Shown: positions 1 through 5,553 of the stretch, one piece after another
How positions within the stretch are numbered: position 1 is the stretch's first letter
Layout of the letters: each line of letters starts with the position of its first letter
NCBI GenBank assembly: GCA_016209155.1
Contig: JACQWU010000110.1
Span: 6,986 to 14,090 of the forward strand
Reading direction: 5' to 3'
DNA: 7,105 bases
From: Candidatus Desantisiibacteriota bacterium
GTDB taxonomy: Bacteria > JACRDZ01
The notes under the pieces: generated by a model
The model's input: only the letters and a program-made list of their open reading frames with translations
Told to the model about the DNA's origin: nothing
Databases searched by the model: none
Made by a program: the position numbers and the translations under genes

Positions 1-135
1 CAGCAATTCCTGAAAATCCACTCTGCTTCGTTTAAAACCGGTGGTATTGACATTAGCCAGATTGTTTGAAACAGTGTCAATATTGAGTTGTTGCGCAAGC
101 ATTCCTGAAGCGGCAGTCCAAAGTGCTCTAATCAT
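1..135 (-). CDS. flgG: FlgG, flagellar distal rod protein (N-terminal 45 residues only)
   Basis: The start of FlgG, the protein that builds the distal rod of the flagellar basal body and crosses the periplasm. Only 45 codons are present because the gene runs off the left edge. The visible part is the highly conserved N-terminal rod/hook signature: it opens [16 protein letters not shown] and continues with the [16 protein letters not shown] motif shared by axial flagellar proteins, which forms the N-terminal helix of the D0 domain. The start ATG is preceded by AGGAGG with a 9-nt spacer. It lies 78 bp downstream of flgF, the usual flgF-flgG order. Export is expected through the flagellar type III apparatus, and no Sec signal peptide is seen. 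Identity is essentially certain even from this fragment, although an FlhP-type naming would be the equivalent in Firmicutes. Confidence 0.95.
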   Translation of the reverse strand, partial: MIRALWTAASGMLAQQLNIDTVSNNLANVNTTGFKRSRVDFQELL

Positions 136-144
136 AATAATTAC

Positions 145-150
145 CCTCCT
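145..150 (-). promoter_or_regulatory. Ribosome binding site of flgG
   Basis: AGGAGG on the minus strand, a full match to the anti-Shine-Dalgarno core, 9 nt upstream of the flgG ATG. It fixes the flgG start and shows that this organism uses canonical Shine-Dalgarno initiation. Confidence 0.85.
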
Positions 151-181
151 TATTAAAAATTAACCACATAATAGATTTTAA

Positions 182-198
182 TTTGAAATTTGAGATTT
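182..198 (+). repeat. AT-rich near-palindromic repeat, copy 1 (flgF-flgG gap)
   Basis: TTTGAAATTTGAGATTT read on the plus strand, lying in the 78 bp gap between flgF and flgG and continuing into more AAATTT-rich sequence up to about 210. It contains the near-palindrome AAATTTGAGATTT. A copy with one mismatch occurs on the opposite strand at 953-969, so the two copies flank flgF as inverted repeats. This looks like a dispersed short intergenic repeat. Its low complexity means some of the similarity could be chance. Confidence 0.5.
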
Positions 199-213
199 AA
201 AATTTAAAATTAA

Positions 214-927
214 CTAGCTGACTCTCCCGACTTCTCTATTAGCAGATTGAATGCTTTCATTCAAAAACTGCATCATTTTCTGATATGATTCATACTTTCT
301 CATAATATTTATCATATTACACATTTCCATCATTGTATTTACATTAGAAGATTCAATACTTCCCTGTAAAACCTGAGGGGAAGCATTTATTTCAGTCATG
401 CCATTGCTTTCATAAAAATTGTGTCCGGCTTTTAAAAGTCTGTTATTTTTCTCAAAACTTACCAGCTTCAATTTAGCTGTTTTTATTCCATTGACTATTA
501 TTTCACCGTTTGTACCTACTTCAAATTTTGTACTTCCAACAGTTATTGGCCTATTTTGCTCATCAAGAACAAAATTATCATCATAAGTCATTAATTTTCC
601 ATCTCCGCTTATCTTAAAACTGCCGTCTCTGGTGTATCTGGTTCCGGACGGTGTTTCAATTACAAAAAAACCATCTCCATCAATAGCTAAATCAGCAGGA
701 TTATTTGTATTGGTAATCATCCCCTGGCTAAAATCTGTAATCATAAAACAATTTTTATTTTCCGCATTTTTATTATCAGCTGAATTGCTTTCAGAAGTCC
801 CGGTATATTCCACTAAAACTTTTTTAAAGCTGGGAGTTGAAATATTCGCCAGATTATTGGTGACAATCTCGAGTTTCCTGGCTTCCTGTTCCATTCCCGT
901 TACTAATCTATTTATACCTTCCATCAT
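214..927 (-). CDS. flgF: FlgF, flagellar proximal rod / basal-body rod protein
   Basis: A rod protein of the flagellar basal body, 237 residues with the start chosen here. Residues 3-36 carry the conserved axial-protein N-terminus (MEGINRLVTGMEQEARK, then NNLANISTPSFKK). The middle has the FlgE/F/G block with ADLAIDGDGFFVIETPSG and YTRDGSFKI. The C-terminus has LQGSIESSNVN (about 187-197) followed by the amphipathic D0 helix. Length fits FlgF (about 250), shorter than FlgG. An upstream in-frame ATG at 952-954 would add nine residues (MRFIIGDTK) unlike the family. The ATG at 925-927 has AGGAGAT 7-8 nt upstream, so it is preferred; the next codon is also ATG. The gene sits between the lipoprotein gene and flgG. 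There is no signal peptide, as expected for type III export. The only real ambiguity is naming among the FlgF, FlgG and FlhO paralogues, and position before flgG supports FlgF. Confidence 0.9.
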   Translation of the reverse strand: MMEGINRLVTGMEQEARKLEIVTNNLANISTPSFKKVLVEYTGTSESNSADNKNAENKNCFMITDFSQGMITNTNNPADLAIDGDGFFVIETPSGTRYTRDGSFKISGDGKLMTYDDNFVLDEQNRPITVGSTKFEVGTNGEIIVNGIKTAKLKLVSFEKNNRLLKAGHNFYESNGMTEINASPQVLQGSIESSNVNTMMEMCNMINIMRKYESYQKMMQFLNESIQSANREVGRVS

Positions 928-933
928 TTTCGT

Positions 934-940
934 ATCTCCT
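934..940 (-). promoter_or_regulatory. Ribosome binding site that sets the flgF start
   Basis: AGGAGAT on the minus strand, with 8 nt between its AGGAG core and the ATG at 925-927. The longer reading frame starting at 954 would place this site inside the coding sequence, so it decides in favour of the shorter FlgF. Confidence 0.8.
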
Positions 941-952
941 ATAATGAATCGC

Positions 953-969
953 AAATCTCAGATTTCAAA
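953..969 (-). repeat. AT-rich palindromic repeat, copy 2 (lipoprotein-flgF gap)
   Basis: TTTGAAATCTGAGATTT on the minus strand, in the 66 bp gap upstream of flgF. It contains the perfect odd palindrome AAATCT-C-AGATTT (plus-strand reading). It matches 16 of 17 positions of the copy at 182-198 but in the opposite orientation. It is probably a member of a dispersed intergenic repeat family. No open reading frame or terminator is associated with it. Confidence 0.5.
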
Positions 970-993
970 TTATATGCCATTCTCCTTAATTTC

Positions 994-1758
994 CTAATCA
1001 TATTGATATTTATCAACCCATAATTTATATCTGTCTGAATATGCAGGTTGATTGGAAAATGTTAAAATAAACCTTATAATCTGCTGAGGCAAAATTTTTT
1101 GCGGAATCATATCGGATGGGGCGGATGCTTCTTCAAGAATTTCATCTTTTAGCCCGTAAATCTTGCCTTTTATTACCAGATTCTTTATGGATTTATTAGA
1201 TAAATTTACTAATTTCCCGGCAACTTTAAAATATTCCTTATCCTGATCAAATTGCACAAAACTCTTATGATTAATAAATTTAACCGGAAAACCAAGCCAT
1301 CTTTCTGCTATATCAGTAGAATCAGAAGAAGCTATTTTTCGTTTTATTAAATGCAGATCCTTTTTTATTTCACTTACTTCCATATTCAAAGTATCGAATT
1401 TAACTTTTGTGCTTTCTAAGGCTAATTTTGCAGTATCACCTTTGTTTTTTTCAGTTAAAATGACCGGTTTTTTAACAATTTTATTTTTTTCAATTTTCCC
1501 GAGATTACTTTCAATTTTTCCGAGCTTTGATTCAAAAGTTATTAAATCTTTATTAAAACTCTTCATTTCTTTAATCTGCTCTTTTAATTTATCGATTTCT
1601 TTATTCTGATTGTCAATGGCCATTACTATATGATCCTTAAATTCCAATTGTTTTTTTTCCAATTCAGCATATTGATTTTTCTGACAACCGGTTCCAAAAA
1701 ACAAAAAAATATTTAAAAACAAATGAATAATCAGCTTTACTATTTTTTTATTCTGCAT
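994..1758 (-). CDS. Predicted coiled-coil lipoprotein in the flagellar cluster, function unknown
   Basis: I do not recognise this 254-residue protein as a named family. It starts with a lysine-containing n-region and a hydrophobic stretch (about 7-23) ending in FGTGC, so Cys25 is a probable lipidation site; the -3 glycine is unusual but TGC is common. Residues about 28-145 are rich in Lys, Glu, Leu and Ile and look like a coiled coil, including a tandem heptad SKLGKIE/SNLGKIE at 77-90. The last 85 or so residues (about 170-252) look like a small beta-sandwich of the FxLYD kind: FKVAGKLVNLSNKSIKNLVIKGKIYGL, then the IPQKILPQQIIRFILTF strands (described here in two pieces). This is an inference from pattern. 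It lies between fliL and flgF, downstream of the fliL promoter, so an envelope role near the flagellar basal body is plausible but unproven. The start has only a weak GGAT site 8 nt upstream. Confidence 0.75.
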   Translation of the reverse strand: MQNKKIVKLIIHLFLNIFLFFGTGCQKNQYAELEKKQLEFKDHIVMAIDNQNKEIDKLKEQIKEMKSFNKDLITFESKLGKIESNLGKIEKNKIVKKPVILTEKNKGDTAKLALESTKVKFDTLNMEVSEIKKDLHLIKRKIASSDSTDIAERWLGFPVKFINHKSFVQFDQDKEYFKVAGKLVNLSNKSIKNLVIKGKIYGLKDEILEEASAPSDMIPQKILPQQIIRFILTFSNQPAYSDRYKLWVDKYQYD

Positions 1759-1783
1759 AATATATAATCCATGTTTTTAGGTT

Positions 1784-1849
1784 TAGCGAAGCTAAAGCTT
1801 CGCACTACAATTAATATGTGTTTTGTAGTGCGAGGCTTCAGCCTCGCTA
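1784..1849. repeat. Nested inverted repeat: two hairpins that are inverted copies of each other
   Basis: Two 27-nt arms (1784-1810 and 1823-1849) are inverted copies matching at 24 of 27 positions, separated by a 12-nt spacer (1811-1822). Each arm is itself a perfect 8-bp palindrome with a 2-nt centre: GCGAAGCT-AA-AGCTTCGC on the left and GCGAGGCT-TC-AGCCTCGC on the right, followed or preceded by the shared ACTACAA/TTGTAGT tail. Two of the three arm differences are a matched pair inside the hairpin (A:T in one, G:C in the other), so both hairpins stay perfectly paired; the third is in the loop. This resembles a REP/BIME-type or other small non-coding palindromic element. It sits in the 102 bp gap between fliL and the lipoprotein gene. 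No T-tract follows on the transcribed strand, so it is not a standard terminator. No transposase is nearby. Confidence 0.9.
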
Positions 1850-1860
1850 TTAAAATTTAT

Positions 1861-2469
1861 TTATTGAGCTACAAATTCCGTAAAATACACATTGGTTATT
1901 TTCCCCTTCACCAAAAGAAGATTAATAGCCTTTTGAAGCTCTTTTTTAATATTATCTTTTTCCTGCGGATTTAAAATAATTACTGAATCTCTGCTCGATA
2001 TCACTCCTATGACAATATCTTTTATCTGAACTTCCCGCAGTTTTATCTCATTTACCGCTTCCTGCTTATCCAGTTCAACCGAAAGACTTGTTTTTAAATA
2101 ATGTTTTTCATTACTGCTGTCATTTAAACTCACAATAAAATCACCTAAAGGCGCGATAGCTATCGGCATTTCATTTATTCCCGGGATAAAGACTTCTTCT
2201 TCCTTAATCTCCGATTTAAGATTTTCTTTGGACTTATGCCCGGAGCTAAACACTTTCTTCCAGACTATAAAACCACCAAAAAGAAGTAAAACAGACACCA
2301 AAAAAATTATTATTATCAATTTATATTTGAGAATGATATTCAGTAAACCTGTTTTCATACCTGCTTTTTTTCCGGTTTCCGTCTTTTTATCCATTCCCTT
2401 TTTTTTATCATCCAGTGTTTTTAAATCCACCACATTTTCTTTTGCCGTGCTATTTCCCTCAGATCCCAT
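1861..2469 (-). CDS. fliL: FliL, flagellar basal body-associated membrane protein
   Basis: FliL is a single-pass inner-membrane protein that surrounds the stator units of the flagellar motor. With the start used here it has 202 residues. It has a long, charged cytoplasmic N-terminus (1-47, many Lys and Asp), one transmembrane helix at about 51-69, and a periplasmic domain from about 95 onward with the family pattern: IAPLGDFIVSLND, then HYLKTSLSVEL, an ISSRDSVIIL segment and the closing ITNVYFTEFVAQ. The reading frame extends upstream to an ATG at 2554-2556, but those 29 residues would cover the sigma-54 promoter and look non-coding. The ATG at 2467-2469 has GGAGGG just upstream. The cytoplasmic N-terminus is longer than in typical FliL. 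It is the first gene of the left-hand flagellar cluster and is likely expressed from the -24/-12 promoter about 40 bp upstream. FliL identity rests on motif pattern and context. Confidence 0.88.
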   Translation of the reverse strand: MGSEGNSTAKENVVDLKTLDDKKKGMDKKTETGKKAGMKTGLLNIILKYKLIIIIFLVSVLLLFGGFIVWKKVFSSGHKSKENLKSEIKEEEVFIPGINEMPIAIAPLGDFIVSLNDSSNEKHYLKTSLSVELDKQEAVNEIKLREVQIKDIVIGVISSRDSVIILNPQEKDNIKKELQKAINLLLVKGKITNVYFTEFVAQ

Positions 2470-2472
2470 AAG

Positions 2473-2478
2473 CCCTCC
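2473..2478 (-). promoter_or_regulatory. Ribosome binding site that sets the fliL start
   Basis: GGAGGG on the minus strand, ending 3 nt before the ATG at 2467-2469. The spacing is shorter than ideal, yet it is the only strong site in the region and lies inside the predicted 5' leader of the sigma-54 transcript. Confidence 0.6.
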
Positions 2479-2507
2479 ATTAAAATATATAGACTTGATA
2501 TTATATA

Positions 2508-2523
2508 AGCAAATTTCATACCA
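2508..2523 (-). promoter_or_regulatory. Sigma-54 (-24/-12) promoter upstream of fliL
   Basis: Read on the minus strand the sequence is TGGTATG-AAAT-TTGCT. It matches the RpoN consensus TGGCACG-N4-TTGCW with the invariant GG (2521-2522) and GC (2509-2510) at the correct spacing. The two differences are C-to-T changes at positions that vary among known sites. The predicted start is about 12 nt past the GC, near 2497, giving a leader of about 28 nt before the fliL ATG. Sigma-54 control of rod and hook genes is well known in several flagellated bacteria. An RpoN-activating enhancer-binding protein must be encoded elsewhere, since none is in this window. Confidence 0.75.
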
Positions 2524-2524
2524 A

Positions 2525-2532
2525 TACCGGTA
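2525..2532. other. 8-bp palindrome TACCGGTA abutting the -24 element
   Basis: A perfect palindrome starting one base upstream of the sigma-54 -24 box (about -28 to -35 from the predicted start). It could be an operator, but an 8-bp palindrome alone is weak evidence. Confidence 0.3.
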
Positions 2533-2541
2533 ATTGAGAAA

Positions 2542-2558
2542 AAACACTGTAAACACTG
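2542..2558. repeat. Direct repeat AAACACTG x2 upstream of the fliL promoter
   Basis: Two identical 8-bp copies of AAACACTG (2542-2549 and 2551-2558) with a 9-bp period, about 45-62 bp upstream of the predicted sigma-54 start. They may be a protein-binding site in the otherwise empty 150 bp gap between the kinase gene and fliL. Apart from these, the palindrome, the promoter and a G6 run near 2569-2574, I see nothing else in this gap, and no convincing terminator for the kinase gene. Confidence 0.35.
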
Positions 2559-2619
2559 GCTTTTCTAAGGGGGGAATATATTGATTAACTAGGCAAAAGT
2601 TACCTACAAGGAGAATTCT

Positions 2620-4554
2620 TTATTCAATCGGCAATTCAACAATAAATGCTGAACCTATACCCGGTTCAGATTCAAAGGATAAATTGCCTTTATGTTTCTT
2701 CACAATAGTCTGGTATGATATTGATAATCCCTGTCCTGTGCCTTTTCCGACTTCTTTAGTTGTAAAAAACGGTTCGAATATTCTACTTCTTATCTCCGGT
2801 TTTATCCCAACACCGGTATCTCTGACTGTAATTACAGCAAAAGAATCTTTTTTGCATGTAGTTATAGTAATTATTCCTTTATTTGATTCTTTTCCTTTTT
2901 CTTTTATAGCATGAGCGGCATTAATAATGAGATTAAGAATAACTTGTTTAATCTCCCCTATAATACAATTAACCAAAGGTAAAGACCTATCCAAATTGGT
3001 TATCAATTCCGCCGTATATTTCCATTCATTTCTGGAGATTGTAACAGTGGTTTCAATTGCTTTATTAATATCTTCTTTAGCTTTTTCTCCTGTCCCCATA
3101 TGAGAAAAATCCTTCATTGCTTTAACTATATTTGAAACACGGTCAACCCCCTCTAAAGTTTGAGTTATTGCTTTTGGAATCTCATCTTTAAAAAATTCCA
3201 GGTCAATCTTACTTTCTATTTGTTTTATCTGTTCCGCAAAATCATTTGAGTCTTTTATATGTTTTGTTTGAAGCTTTTTATATGTACTTACTAATTCAAA
3301 AATATCCCTTACAGAATCATTTAGAAAACGCACATTATCACCAATAAATTGTATTGGCGTATTAATTTCATGAGCAATTCCAGCCGCCAGAGTCCCTATT
3401 GATTCTAACTTTTGTTGTTGTGTTAATTGAAATTTAAGTTCTTTAGGTTCTGTAATATCCTTTGAAATATGAACTACCTGAAATATATTTCCATTATTAT
3501 CTTTTATAGGAGAAGTAGAAACTTCCACAAATCTTTTATCCCCATTTTGTCTGTAATGTATATGCTCTGCAATTGCATACTTTCCGGTTTTAACAGTTTC
3601 CATGAGTGGACAGATATCATATGGCGGAGAACAAGGCGAAGTTCTTTTATGAGTTATTTCATAACATTTTTTACCAATAACTTTTGAATTGTCATCAATT
3701 CCACATCCCTCAAGAAAAACACTATTTACAGCTATTATTTTAAAATCATTAATATCAATAATAGCAATAGAATCATTCATACTGTTGAGGATAGTTTTAG
3801 TAAATTCATAAGATCGTTCCAGAGAATCTTTTGATACAAGAATTCCCGATAAATCTTCAGCCATTTTATTTAATACTACACCTAATTCACCTATTTCATT
3901 TTTTGTTTTAACATTGACTCTCTGATTTATATTTCCACTGCCTATTGACTTCGAAACTTTAATAATTTCATTAAGCGGATCTGTTATTTTTTTGGCAAAA
4001 AAAACCGATAAAGCAATCGCAGAAAGTATGACCAAAATAGTAATACCTATTAATAATTCTAAAAGGTTATTTATGGTTTCTTGAATTGATTTTTCCGTAA
4101 TTCCCAGATGAACTTCCCCTATACCATTTTTTGATAGACGTATGCCTATATCCAAAATAATCCCTTTATCAGTATCAATAGTTTGAACACTGGATGTATG
4201 TTTTTTATTGAGTACGTTTATATTTTTAAGTTCTACGGGGAAACCATCTAAAAATGTATGGACTAATATTTCTCCATTTGAATCAGTAATAAATATGTAC
4301 TCAATATCGTCTTCCTGGTTTTTTAAATCATTAACAAAAATTAGCATTTGAAATTCTGAAACATTTTCAGTTAAAAAAAGGTTAATCCATCCACTGGCAA
4401 TATTTTTAGCTATGGACATACCTCTTTTAATAAGTTCACCGCGAAGCATTTTAGTTAATGTAGTACTGGTAAATATTACTATTGGTAAAACCAATAAAAG
4501 AATCATGGCTGAAAAACTTATCATAAATTTGGATTTTAAGCTTATGGTTTTCAT
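2620..4554 (-). CDS. Membrane histidine kinase: Cache-like sensor, HAMP, Cys-containing PAS, HisKA/HATPase
   Basis: Sensor histidine kinase of a two-component system, 644 residues from the chosen start. Order: transmembrane helix about 10-30; extracytoplasmic sensor about 33-162, with IEYIFITDSNGEILVHTF resembling a single Cache fold; second helix about 163-187; HAMP to about 238 (ITDPLNEI, NEIGELG); PAS about 250-370 containing Cys297, Cys308 and Cys315 in KKCYEITHKRTSPC and ICPL; then the phosphoacceptor His395 in AGIAHEINTPIQ. The dimerisation region is long (about 395-490), as in NTPIQ-type kinases. The ATPase has the N box (LNLIINAAHA, Asn545), DTGVGI (Asp579), FEPFFTTK and GKGTGQGLS. 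All catalytic motifs look intact. An ATG 18 nt upstream is in frame, but it contains the GGAAGGA ribosome site of the ATG at 4552-4554, so the shorter form is preferred. It follows the binding-protein gene by 59 bp and has no fused receiver. The likely partner is the response regulator two genes upstream. Confidence 0.92.
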   Translation of the reverse strand: MKTISLKSKFMISFSAMILLLVLPIVIFTSTTLTKMLRGELIKRGMSIAKNIASGWINLFLTENVSEFQMLIFVNDLKNQEDDIEYIFITDSNGEILVHTFLDGFPVELKNINVLNKKHTSSVQTIDTDKGIILDIGIRLSKNGIGEVHLGITEKSIQETINNLLELLIGITILVILSAIALSVFFAKKITDPLNEIIKVSKSIGSGNINQRVNVKTKNEIGELGVVLNKMAEDLSGILVSKDSLERSYEFTKTILNSMNDSIAIIDINDFKIIAVNSVFLEGCGIDDNSKVIGKKCYEITHKRTSPCSPPYDICPLMETVKTGKYAIAEHIHYRQNGDKRFVEVSTSPIKDNNGNIFQVVHISKDITEPKELKFQLTQQQKLESIGTLAAGIAHEINTPIQFIGDNVRFLNDSVRDIFELVSTYKKLQTKHIKDSNDFAEQIKQIESKIDLEFFKDEIPKAITQTLEGVDRVSNIVKAMKDFSHMGTGEKAKEDINKAIETTVTISRNEWKYTAELITNLDRSLPLVNCIIGEIKQVILNLIINAAHAIKEKGKESNKGIITITTCKKDSFAVITVRDTGVGIKPEIRSRIFEPFFTTKEVGKGTGQGLSISYQTIVKKHKGNLSFESEPGIGSAFIVELPIE

Positions 4555-4562
4555 AATATTAA

Positions 4563-4570
4563 TTCCTTCC
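4563..4570 (-). promoter_or_regulatory. Ribosome binding site that sets the kinase start
   Basis: GGAAGGAA on the minus strand, with 9 nt between its AAGGA core and the ATG at 4552-4554. The alternative ATG at 4570-4572 overlaps this site and has no purine-rich site of its own, so the start at 4554 is the better call. Confidence 0.75.
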
Positions 4571-4613
4571 ATCTATGTTGATTGCGATATTTTGCAAATA
4601 CTTAGTTTTTTAT

Positions 4614-5531
4614 TCACCTTAAAGATTTAATATTTTTTTTTATTTCACGAATCGAATTATAAGCGCTATCATATATAGTAACAAATTTATCTATCATCAT
4701 GCCTTTTAGAATTTCCTTGCCATTATTATCATTATGCGCATTTAGAAATACTTCTTTTAATTTATTTTTTAATTCCGGATTTAATCCATGACGCACCACA
4801 ACCGGTGGAATTCCATAAGGAGAAGATTTCTTAATAATTTTAGTTTGCGAAGTAATTTCAGGATTAATACGATTAAAATATTCCCAAATTAAACTATCGA
4901 CTGACGCGCCATCCACTATTCCCTGAGCAACTGCTTTTATTGATTTATCATGTGATTTAGTATAGAGAATTTTTTTAAAAAAAGTTTCCGGTGTTGCATT
5001 TATTTGAGCCAGCAGAAAAGGCGGGATTATTTTTCCTGTATTGGATAAAGGATCCGTAAAAGCAAAGATTTTTCCTTTTAATTCTTTAAAAGATTTAATT
5101 TTACTATTTTTATGTACAATAATATAAGAATGGTATACAGTTCCACCATAAACTTGCGGCGCAACTAAAAGCTCCATCCCAAATTCACTATGTCCATCAA
5201 CATAGGGACCTCCGCACACAAATGCTAAATCAACCGCGCTATTTTTTATCAATTTATTTATTTCCGCATAACCTTCTCTATCAACATAAATTATGTCTTT
5301 CCCTGTTTTACCGGCAATATAATCTAAAAAACGTTTATAATATCCAAACCCTTCTTTGGGTGTTATCATTCCTCCGGCTGCTATCCTGATTGATTCCTTG
5401 CTTGATAATTTATGTTTTACTTTTAGTGTCTCTTTTTTCTCAAAACTGATTTTTTTAGGTGTATCCTTCTTACTACAGCTAAAAAATAATAAAAAAATAA
5501 AAAATGAAAAAATAAGAAATTTTTTAAACAT
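4614..5531 (-). CDS. PhnD-type periplasmic substrate-binding lipoprotein, likely a sensory partner of the kinase
   Basis: A 305-residue protein of the phosphate/phosphite/phosphonate binding-protein family (type 2 periplasmic fold). The N-terminus is a hydrophobic signal (about 4-17) ending in FFSC, so Cys19 is the probable lipidated residue, followed by a charged linker to about 45. The fold starts at SIRIAAGGMITPKEG, has GYYKRFLDYIAGKTG, then the signature VDLAFVCGGPYV with Cys106, ELKGKIFAFTDPLSNTG (about 150-166), and AVAQGIVDGASVDSLIWEY (about 200-218). No ABC permease or ATPase gene is adjacent; instead a kinase gene follows by 59 bp and a response regulator precedes by 22 bp. Family members such as AioX (arsenite) and the sensor domain of TtrS (tetrathionate) act in signalling, so a ligand-sensing role is inferred. 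The ligand is unknown. AAAGGA lies 8 nt upstream of the start. Confidence 0.85.
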   Translation of the reverse strand: MFKKFLIFSFFIFLLFFSCSKKDTPKKISFEKKETLKVKHKLSSKESIRIAAGGMITPKEGFGYYKRFLDYIAGKTGKDIIYVDREGYAEINKLIKNSAVDLAFVCGGPYVDGHSEFGMELLVAPQVYGGTVYHSYIIVHKNSKIKSFKELKGKIFAFTDPLSNTGKIIPPFLLAQINATPETFFKKILYTKSHDKSIKAVAQGIVDGASVDSLIWEYFNRINPEITSQTKIIKKSSPYGIPPVVVRHGLNPELKNKLKEVFLNAHNDNNGKEILKGMMIDKFVTIYDSAYNSIREIKKNIKSLR

Positions 5532-5539
5532 TTTGTTTA

Positions 5540-5545
5540 TCCTTT
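5540..5545 (-). promoter_or_regulatory. Ribosome binding site of the binding-protein gene
   Basis: AAAGGA on the minus strand, 8 nt before the ATG at 5529-5531. It lies in the 22 bp gap after the response-regulator stop codon, which leaves no room for a separate promoter in that gap. Confidence 0.65.
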
Positions 5546-5553
5546 CATCAGAA

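Noticed and set aside
964-979. Second sigma-54-like site upstream of flgF, TGGCATA-TAAT-TTGAA on the minus strand
   Set aside because: The -24 half and spacing fit, but the near-invariant GC at -12 is GA, and the sequence overlaps the AT-rich repeat. It is too weak to call.
940-985. Tiny minus-strand frame (MAYNLKSEICDSL) just upstream of flgF with AAGGAG next to its ATG
   Set aside because: The purine site is only about 1 nt from the ATG, the peptide is 13 residues, and its sequence is made by the palindromic repeat.
632-997. Plus-strand open frames, here and at 1409-1609, 1771-1974, 2228-2533, 2684-2914, 3469-3687, 4412-4630 and 5356-5565
   Set aside because: Each lies mainly opposite a well-supported minus-strand gene, has no recognisable domain or ribosome site that I can see, and consists of low-complexity hydrophobic residues typical of reverse-strand readings of AT-rich genes.
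1784-1849. Nested hairpin as an intrinsic terminator of fliL
   Set aside because: The hairpins are strong, but no U-tract follows on the minus-strand transcript and the structure is symmetrical, which fits a repeat element better.
2470-2556. 29-residue N-terminal extension of FliL
   Set aside because: The region contains the -24/-12 promoter and leader, the residues do not look like FliL, and a ribosome site lies just before the ATG at 2467-2469.
2590-2606. Possible terminator hairpin after the kinase gene (TAGGCA stem against TACCTA)
   Set aside because: Only a 6-bp stem with one wobble pair and no following T-run on the transcribed strand; not a convincing intrinsic terminator.
4555-4572. 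Six-residue N-terminal extension of the histidine kinase (ATG at 4570-4572)
   Set aside because: Its own codons form the strong GGAAGGA ribosome site of the downstream ATG, and nothing suitable lies upstream of it.
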